From Synechococcus sp. CC9311 (GTDB taxonomy: Bacteria; Cyanobacteriota; Cyanobacteriia; PCC-6307; Cyanobiaceae), in NCBI RefSeq assembly GCF_000014585.1, contig NC_008319.1, positions 1 to 64,000 of the forward strand: 64,000 nucleotides of DNA, read 5' to 3'. The position numbers and the translations under genes were made by a program. How positions within the stretch are numbered: position 1 is the stretch's first letter; the number at the start of each line of letters is the position of its first letter. Below, piece by piece: positions 58,392-64,000 of the stretch. The notes under the pieces were generated by a model. That model was not told the origin of the DNA, ran no database searches, and saw nothing but the letters and a program-made list of their open reading frames with translations.

Positions 58392-58913
58392 ATGCCCGTT
58401 CCTCCCGTCATGGACGTACCGGTTGAGATTCAGGCACCGTTTGAGTCTTCCCAATCGTTTGATAGTTCACAACTAGCTATACCTCTCGAACTTGAGGGAT
58501 CTGTTGAGAGTTTTGATCCTGTCGCCCGTGCTGCTGATCTCGCTGCAACCCTGCCACGCCAGTGGTGCGGAAATTACACCTCGTTCACGTCCAATTCCAC
58601 CGTGGATGTTGAATTGACCTTGACCCGCTTGAAGCCAATGGGCCAGATGGTGGATTTGCGCGGTGAAATGCGCATCGGCTCGATTTCAACGCCTGTTCAG
58701 GGCAATCTCAATGCCAAATCGGATCAGCTTGACCTTCTGCCTTTGTCTTCTGAGCTCACCGATGACTTGGAAATTGGCGGGAGATTTTTAGGATTACAGG
58801 ATTTTTCATTGGCGGGATGGGTAGCTCCAAGGCTGACCAACCCCGGAGGGCGTCTTGACCTTTCAGGCAGCTGCGCTGTTTCAGAATCCGCGCCCATCCG
58901 GGCTCTTTGGTGA
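58392..58913 (+). CDS. Hypothetical protein
   Basis: 173 residues from ATG ([14 protein letters not shown]); an internal ATG at 58410 is an alternative. Beta-rich ([27 protein letters not shown]), one Cys in the NYTSF region. Unknown role, divergent from thiG, with its 3' end overlapping the next gene by 33 bp. Confidence 0.7.
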   Translation: MPVPPVMDVPVEIQAPFESSQSFDSSQLAIPLELEGSVESFDPVARAADLAATLPRQWCGNYTSFTSNSTVDVELTLTRLKPMGQMVDLRGEMRIGSISTPVQGNLNAKSDQLDLLPLSSELTDDLEIGGRFLGLQDFSLAGWVAPRLTNPGGRLDLSGSCAVSESAPIRALW

Positions 58914-59456
58914 AGCTTGACTCGAATTTTTGCTTTTTGACGCTGCACGTTCCAAGCGGTTCAACCGCTTGCGTGCAGTTTTGTTTTTAGGGTCGAGAAC
59001 GAGTGCTTTGCGATAAAGGGCACAAGCCTCCTCGTTTTCTAGTAAGCGCTCTTGCGCAAAAGCAAGGTTATTGATTGCCACCGGGTAATTCTCTTTAGCT
59101 CGGAGAGCCGATTTGTAATGGCGTACGGCAGTCGTAAAATCTTTTTCCGCTGCTAGCGCGTAGCCCAGGGCATTCTCAATGAGCGCCCGCGCTTCATCGG
59201 GCTCGTCGTTGAGCCTTTTAACCGCCTGGCGCAAGGTCACAATGGCCTGGGGGTACAAACGCTTGCGCAATTGAACCGACGCCAGCTCATACAAAGCACC
59301 TGCGTCTTTGGAGGAGGCGACCTTGTCTTGCTCCATCTTGAGCAAACTTTGTTCGTCGCGACGAACACGTAAAAATTGGCGACCGCCGACAACAGCAACG
59401 ATCGCCAAGAGGCCGATCAGGCCCAACAAATAGGTCTGAGGCAGCAAGGAATTCAT
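58881..59456 (-). CDS. TPR protein with N-terminal membrane anchor
   Basis: 191 residues. A membrane segment at about residues 8-27 (LLGLIGLLAIVAVVGG) is followed by TPR units (AGALYELASVQLRKRLYPQA, PVAINNLAFAQERLLENEEA). Probably a thylakoid or plasma-membrane assembly scaffold; such TPR proteins help photosystem biogenesis in cyanobacteria, but the client is unknown. Confidence 0.83.
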   Translation of the reverse strand: MNSLLPQTYLLGLIGLLAIVAVVGGRQFLRVRRDEQSLLKMEQDKVASSKDAGALYELASVQLRKRLYPQAIVTLRQAVKRLNDEPDEARALIENALGYALAAEKDFTTAVRHYKSALRAKENYPVAINNLAFAQERLLENEEACALYRKALVLDPKNKTARKRLNRLERAASKSKNSSQASPKSPDGRGF

Positions 59457-59492
59457 GTCAGACCAAAGAAACGTCCCGATGGGGACTGATCA

Positions 59493-59840
59493 TTAACCCT
59501 GAGTGGCATTCACAACGTTGGCGAAACTCGCAGGATCAACAACGGCCATTTGTGCCAACATTTTGCGGTTGATCCGCACATCAGCTTTCTTGAGACCACC
59601 GATCAAGCGGCTGTAGCTCACGCCATTCATCCGTGCGGCAGCGTTGATCCGTGCAATCCAAAGACGGCGGAAATCACGCTTGCGACGACGACGGTCGCGG
59701 TAGGCATTACAAAGCGCCTTCATGACGCGTTGGTTTGCTGTGCGGAAGAGTGTTCCGTTGCTGCCGCGGAAACCACGGGCTAAGCGAAGAATTTTATTGC
59801 GGCGTTTACGGGCAACATTGCCTCTCTTGACGCGAGCCAT
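59493..59840 (-). CDS. rplT: 50S ribosomal protein L20
   Basis: Assembly and structural protein of the 50S subunit. Highly basic start [20 protein letters not shown], with [24 protein letters not shown] and [17 protein letters not shown]. 115 residues, standard length. Follows rpmI with a 70-bp gap. Confidence 0.98.
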   Translation of the reverse strand: MARVKRGNVARKRRNKILRLARGFRGSNGTLFRTANQRVMKALCNAYRDRRRRKRDFRRLWIARINAAARMNGVSYSRLIGGLKKADVRINRKMLAQMAVVDPASFANVVNATQG

Positions 59841-59869
59841 GAATCAGATGTGGAGAAGTTGAGGGAAAT

Positions 59870-59898
59870 GTCCTGCGTGGATTACCACCTGGCAGGAC
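59870..59898 (-). promoter_or_regulatory. Hairpin between rpmI and rplT
   Basis: GTCCTGC at 59870-59876 pairs with GCAGGAC at 59892-59898, a 7-bp stem with a 15-nt loop in the rpmI-rplT gap. L20 autoregulates through mRNA structures in some bacteria, but this connection is only inferred. Confidence 0.35.
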
Positions 59899-59910
59899 TC
59901 AGGGCTGAGC

Positions 59911-60108
59911 TCAGGCGTAGGGCATCATCAGCGTGACGCGTTCCTCATCGGTGCGATCCACCACAGCCTTGGTCTTCAAATGACGCTTCTGTTTCGGCGT
60001 TTTGTGATCGAGAAGGTGATTATGAAAGGCGCGGCGACGCATGAACTTGCCAGTGCCTGTTGCTTTGAACCGCTTGGCGGCTGCTTTGCGGGTCTTGAGC
60101 TTGGGCAT
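59911..60108 (-). CDS. rpmI: 50S ribosomal protein L35
   Basis: 65-residue basic protein beginning [20 protein letters not shown], with the family stretch [19 protein letters not shown]. The ATG at 60108 is the family start; the longer open frame is not used. First gene of rpmI-rplT. Confidence 0.97.
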   Translation of the reverse strand: MPKLKTRKAAAKRFKATGTGKFMRRRAFHNHLLDHKTPKQKRHLKTKAVVDRTDEERVTLMMPYA

Positions 60109-60184
60109 TGGCCTGGCAGCACGCGGCATAAGCGACAACAATAGAACGTTGCCTTCCCCAAAGCCAATCAATTCAAGCCACGTC

Positions 60185-61798
60185 ATGCTGAACCCAGTTG
60201 CAGCGGACGTGTCCTTGACTCCTCCCTTTGGCTGGCTGAAGTGCCGGGTCGTAGTGCCGTTGGCGTTGGTGAGTGCCATCGCTTGTGGCTGCCGCGCTCA
60301 AGAAGCGACCCTTGAGTCGGGTTCTCCTGTCGTTGTGACCCATCGGTCTGTGCCTTTGCCGCCCAAGGCCAATCAAGCGCCTTTGTGGGTGGCACTGGAC
60401 GATCACCTCGGCCGCGGCACCACCACGCAACGTTCCGGGCCTTTGCTCACTTTGAACAGTGCTGGCCAGCAGTCCCTGCGCATGAGGGATGGATCTGGAG
60501 CCGAGGTCGCCGAGGCAAGGTCGCTGCGTCTCAGCTGGCGACTTGCTCCTTTGGCGGAACCTGTAGACATTGCACGCCAGATTGCTGGCCCCTTCGCCAG
60601 TTTTGAATCAGCGGAGCGGATTGCCAATCGTTGGCGCAATCAAGGTGTGGTTGCCCGTGTCGCCCATCCCGGCGACTGGGAGGTGTGGGCACCCATTGAT
60701 GCTGAGCCGCTTGAAGGGGTCCCGGTGCGGAGATGGATGCGCACGGTCAAAACGGAAATGAAAGCCGTCTTGGAGGGCCCATCGGGTGGACGCACCTTGA
60801 CGGGTCCGCTGATGCTGGAGGCTCCGAACGGTCTTCTTTGGCAGGGAGGCGTTCTGCGTGGCCCATTTCGTCTTCAGCCGGATGCCTACGGCAGTTGGAC
60901 ATTGCTGGAACAAGTTCCGCTTGAGCGTTATTTAGAGGGGGTGGTTCCCCATGAAATTGGCGCCGGATCTCCCAGGGCGGCACTCGAGGCTCAGGCGGTG
61001 TTGGCGCGCACCTGGGCCCTGGCGAATAGCCATCGGTTTGCAATCGATGGCTATCACCTCTGCAGTGATACGCAGTGCCAGGTGTACAGCGATCCCCGTC
61101 AAGCCAGTGCTGCAGTGCGTCAGGCGATTCGTGCCACGTCCGGACAAGTGTTGGCGTGGAATGGCGAGCCGATTCAAGCCTGGTATCACGCCAGTAATGG
61201 TGGAGTGATGGCTGGCGGAGATGAGGCCTGGGCGATGGACTCACTTCCTTACGTTCAGGCCCGTGCCGATGGCTCAGAGGCATGGGTCAATGGAATGGCG
61301 TTGCCAATGAAGGACGCCTCTTCCGTGAGTGGCTTGCTAGCGCGCAGCGAGGGTGCCTATGGCACGAATCACCCCCGTTTTCGTTGGTCGCGAACGTATA
61401 GCGCTGGCCAAGTGGCCCAGGCTTTAAGTGCAGCTGGTCTTCCTTCTGGTGTCCCCAGTGATCTCAGCGTTCAGAAGAGAGGTGCGAGTGGAAGAGTGCT
61501 GGCTCTCGACATTGAGATGTCGGGTGATGGGGAGGCGGTCCTGTTGCAGCTGGATGGCATCCGTCGCACCTTGCGTCGCCTGCCCAGCACTTTGTTTGTG
61601 ATTGAGACACTTGGGCCCGATCGATGGCGTTTTAACGGTGGAGGATTTGGTCATGGAGTGGGCCTCTCGCAAGCTGGCGCCATCGATTTGGCGGCTCGAG
61701 GTTGGAGCTTTGAACGGATCCTCAGCCACTACTACCCGGGCACAACATTGACCTCGGTTCAGCCGTCAGCAAGCTCCGTAACTGGTCAGGCCCCTTAA
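60185..61798 (+). CDS. SpoIID/LytB-domain protein with a SPOR-like segment
   Basis: Exported envelope protein of 537 residues. An N-terminal hydrophobic segment ends in a lipobox-like SAIACGC. Residues about 125-175 ([21 protein letters not shown]) look like a SPOR peptidoglycan-binding unit. The SpoIID domain follows from about 240: [48 protein letters not shown] and [18 protein letters not shown]. SpoIID proteins cleave or bind denuded glycan. ATG start chosen; longer frame overlaps rpmI. Confidence 0.9.
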   Translation: MLNPVAADVSLTPPFGWLKCRVVVPLALVSAIACGCRAQEATLESGSPVVVTHRSVPLPPKANQAPLWVALDDHLGRGTTTQRSGPLLTLNSAGQQSLRMRDGSGAEVAEARSLRLSWRLAPLAEPVDIARQIAGPFASFESAERIANRWRNQGVVARVAHPGDWEVWAPIDAEPLEGVPVRRWMRTVKTEMKAVLEGPSGGRTLTGPLMLEAPNGLLWQGGVLRGPFRLQPDAYGSWTLLEQVPLERYLEGVVPHEIGAGSPRAALEAQAVLARTWALANSHRFAIDGYHLCSDTQCQVYSDPRQASAAVRQAIRATSGQVLAWNGEPIQAWYHASNGGVMAGGDEAWAMDSLPYVQARADGSEAWVNGMALPMKDASSVSGLLARSEGAYGTNHPRFRWSRTYSAGQVAQALSAAGLPSGVPSDLSVQKRGASGRVLALDIEMSGDGEAVLLQLDGIRRTLRRLPSTLFVIETLGPDRWRFNGGGFGHGVGLSQAGAIDLAARGWSFERILSHYYPGTTLTSVQPSASSVTGQAP

Positions 61799-61804
61799 AG
61801 TCCC

Positions 61805-63208
61805 ATGACTTCGAATGGTGACAGGGTGTTGGCCGCAGGGACAGGCGATCGCCGGCGCGGCAAGACAGCCCTGTTTTTGGTGGCTTGCGGTTGCGCTGGA
61901 GCTGCACCCCATTGGCTTGATCCCTCAAGGAGCCTCATCCCTTCGCTCACGCTTGCGCTCGTGCTGGGTGGGTATTCCCTCAGTACAACGCTTCGAGGCT
62001 CTGACGAGAGTGCTAGTCCCGCGAATGGCACGCCTGCAAACGAGGGGGATGAGCCCTCAAGTAAAGACACCTCTTTGGCTGCAGAACCCGCTGTGGTCGA
62101 GAGCCTTGCCTCTTGGCCCAACGTGGACGTTGTGGTGGCGGCCAGGGATGAAGAGGCTGTGGTGGCACGTTTGATGGAACGCCTGGGAGCACTTCGCTAT
62201 CCAGCTGACCAACTCACCACTTGGATCATTGATGACGGCAGCGAAGACAAAACACCAGATCTGTTGGATGAACTGAAGCCTCAGTACCCGAACTTGAACG
62301 TGATTCGCCGGCCGCGCAATGCAGGCGGAGGGAAGTCGGGTGCGCTGAATGCTGCGTTAGCTCAAAGCAGTGGGGAGTGGATTCTCGTGCTGGATGCCGA
62401 TGGTCAGATCAGTGAAGACCAGCTGGAACGCTTGATTCCTATCGCCGTGATGGGTGACTGGTCTGGGGTGCAGATGCGCAAAGCGGTGACGAATGCTGAT
62501 ACCAACTTGCTGACGCGGCTCCAGGCCATGGAGATGGCGTTTGATGCGCTGATTCAGCAGGGGCGCCTGTTGGGCGGAGGGGTGTCAGAACTTCGTGGCA
62601 ATGGGCAGTTGCTGCGTCGTGACGTGTTGGAAGCCTGCGGTGGCTTCAACGAGGACACGGTCACAGACGACCTGGACCTTAGTTTTCGTTTCTTGCTCCA
62701 GGGTGCGCGCACAACGCTGCTTTGGAATCCACCGGTGCGAGAAGAAGCGGTGGAGACCATTTCGGCGCTTTGGAAGCAGCGACAACGCTGGGCAGAAGGA
62801 GGGTTGCAGCGCTTCTTTGATTACTGGCCGGGGTTGCTATCCAATCGCCTAACGGTTGGCCAGAGACGTGACCTGGCTTGTTTTTTCTTGCTTCAGTACG
62901 CCCTCCCTGTTCTCTCCTTTGCCGACTTGCTCACCAGTGTTTTCACGCGAACCTCACCGGCTTACTGGCCCTTGTCGATCGTGGCGTTTGGCGTGTCAGG
63001 CGTGGCGTATTGGAGAGGGTGCCGCCGCTTCAGCGAAGGTCCTTCCCTACCTCAACCCGATCCATTTTCATTGCTGTTGGGTATTGCCTACCTCAGCCAT
63101 TGGTTCTTTGTCATTCCCTGGGTCACGCTCCGAATGGCGGTGCTTCCCAAGCGATTGGTTTGGGCAAAAACCAGCCATCGCGGGAATGAGGAGACGGTCA
63201 AAGCTTGA
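61805..63208 (+). CDS. Family 2 glycosyltransferase, membrane
   Basis: Processive-type GT2 of 467 residues. Two N-terminal membrane segments, the GT-A domain with VVVAARDEEAVV, IIDDGSEDKT, DADGQ, TDDLDLSFR and the QRQRW acceptor motif, then about three C-terminal membrane segments. It may make a polysaccharide or a glycolipid. Begins 6 bp after the SpoIID-type gene; product unknown. Confidence 0.88.
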   Translation: MTSNGDRVLAAGTGDRRRGKTALFLVACGCAGAAPHWLDPSRSLIPSLTLALVLGGYSLSTTLRGSDESASPANGTPANEGDEPSSKDTSLAAEPAVVESLASWPNVDVVVAARDEEAVVARLMERLGALRYPADQLTTWIIDDGSEDKTPDLLDELKPQYPNLNVIRRPRNAGGGKSGALNAALAQSSGEWILVLDADGQISEDQLERLIPIAVMGDWSGVQMRKAVTNADTNLLTRLQAMEMAFDALIQQGRLLGGGVSELRGNGQLLRRDVLEACGGFNEDTVTDDLDLSFRFLLQGARTTLLWNPPVREEAVETISALWKQRQRWAEGGLQRFFDYWPGLLSNRLTVGQRRDLACFFLLQYALPVLSFADLLTSVFTRTSPAYWPLSIVAFGVSGVAYWRGCRRFSEGPSLPQPDPFSLLLGIAYLSHWFFVIPWVTLRMAVLPKRLVWAKTSHRGNEETVKA

Positions 63209-63228
63209 GCTTTGATGGTTAAAACGGT

Positions 63229-64000
63229 TTAGTCATTGTCCAGTTCCACATCCAGGACCTGACCGTTAAAAAAGTCGGCAAAGCGCTTCACTTTTTCATC
63301 CATGATCGAAGGGGGACTCACGTCCGCTTGTGGAGGAGGAGTTGGTGAGCCCATGGATGGGGAGCCCGGTCCAGAGCCCTCAGCTGAGACGACGCTGGGC
63401 GGTTTCGCGCTTGCGGGAGGTGAGTTTGTTGTGGGCGCTGCCACAGGAGTGATGGATGATGGTTGTACAGCAGGCACCGCGACTGGCGCTGGAGACGCTG
63501 GCTTCGGTTGAGAAGGCTGGGCTTGAGACGCCGTTGGAGCTGTGATCGGCGTGGATGGTGTTGATTGCGTTGCGGCGGCTGGCGTTGAGGCCATCGGGGC
63601 TGCGCCACCGTGGTTTTCCAAAACCAGTTGTCGGTTCCCGCCAATGGAACGTTTGATGGCTTGTTCCAGCAAACTGGCCCGGCTTTGCACCATCCCCATC
63701 CAGTTTCCAGCCACCTGCACCACAGCGCGATGGGGATCGAGTCGGACCAGTTGTGCCTGCTGTGACAGCAGCATTCGGGTGGAGGGGAGCTCCAGACTGG
63801 CGAGAATCTGTTGCCATAGTTCAGCCAGGTTGTGGCTGTCAGGGTCTGGATCTTGCACTGATTGTGGCGTCGGAGCAGGCTCTGAGCTCACGACCGGTTG
63901 CGGACTTGTGTTGGGAAGGCTGACGGGTGGTGGTGCTGTTGTTTCAGCTGCTGGATCTGTGCTGGTTAGCGCCGGTGTGCTGATGGCTGGAGGAATGCTT
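63229..64000 (-). CDS. dnaX: DNA polymerase III gamma/tau subunit, C-terminal part (partial)
   Basis: Clamp loader subunit; the 5' end lies beyond the window and the frame is open to the last base. Visible is the Pro/Ser/Thr/Ala-rich linker, the polymerase-binding-like helix (LAELWQQILASLELPSTRMLL, RLDPHRAVVQVAG), another low-complexity stretch and the C-terminal tail VKRFADFFNGQVLDVELD, which I recognise from cyanobacterial DnaX. An apparent GTG start at 63891 is internal. Convergent with the GT2 gene. Confidence 0.82.
   Translation of the reverse strand, partial: SIPPAISTPALTSTDPAAETTAPPPVSLPNTSPQPVVSSEPAPTPQSVQDPDPDSHNLAELWQQILASLELPSTRMLLSQQAQLVRLDPHRAVVQVAGNWMGMVQSRASLLEQAIKRSIGGNRQLVLENHGGAAPMASTPAAATQSTPSTPITAPTASQAQPSQPKPASPAPVAVPAVQPSSITPVAAPTTNSPPASAKPPSVVSAEGSGPGSPSMGSPTPPPQADVSPPSIMDEKVKRFADFFNGQVLDVELDND

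Overview
The window reads as a chromosomal segment of a marine picocyanobacterium of the Synechococcus type. The gene order dnaN, PRC-barrel gene, purL, purF, GyrA/ParC-type gene, TPR gene, queG, nusB, ftsY, argH is the one I know from the start of published marine Synechococcus and Prochlorococcus genomes. A Gap2-type GAPDH, sulfolipid genes sqdB/sqdX, a Psb34-like gene and a TLP40/CYP38-like cyclophilin also point to an oxygenic phototroph. The strain cannot be fixed from sequence alone. Genes are closely packed on both strands, with many stop-stop abutments and TGATG couplings.

Layout. 1-20.7 kb: replication clamp, purine synthesis, a type IIA topoisomerase subunit, queuosine and dihydrouridine tRNA modification, NusB, FtsY, a PP2C phosphatase, ArgH, a glycine-rich RRM protein, a Tat-exported MsrB and a flavoprotein. 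20.7-28.4 kb: a 1111-residue repeat protein (three A domains, three B domains, two C domains) beside the type IV pilus motor operon pilB-pilT-pilC. 28.4-34.2 kb: grpE-dnaJ-tusA-like-rsgA on the plus strand, convergent with murC-murB-ybaB. 34.3-41.4 kb: gap2, a cyclophilin-thiL pair, efp-accB, pdxA, an epimerase and an HNH nuclease. 41.6-49.6 kb: a SNF2 ATPase, small envelope proteins, three tiny unknown genes, tRNA-Gly(TCC), a photorespiratory-type aminotransferase, cbiD and guaA.

49.6-51.9 kb is the accessory region. The last 15 bp of guaA are repeated about 1.2 kb downstream. Between the copies lie a tyrosine-recombinase remnant without its catalytic half, three pairs of GTTTCACC sites each spaced 11 bp (two pairs near one end, one near the other), further repeated motifs and an intrinsic terminator. 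I interpret this as a collapsed integrative element in the guaA 3' end. About 1 kb of gene-poor DNA with one orphan ORF follows.

51.9-64 kb returns to core genes: two unknown proteins, PBP2, sqdX/sqdB (sulfolipid), a Psb34-like gene missed by length filters, thiG, a TPR protein, rplT/rpmI, a SpoIID/LytB protein with a SPOR-like segment, a family 2 glycosyltransferase, and the C-terminus of dnaX running off the window end.

The most interesting items are the guaA-linked element with its paired sites and the AAA-BBB-CC repeat protein with near-identical 423-bp units. The rest is largely ordinary core genome.
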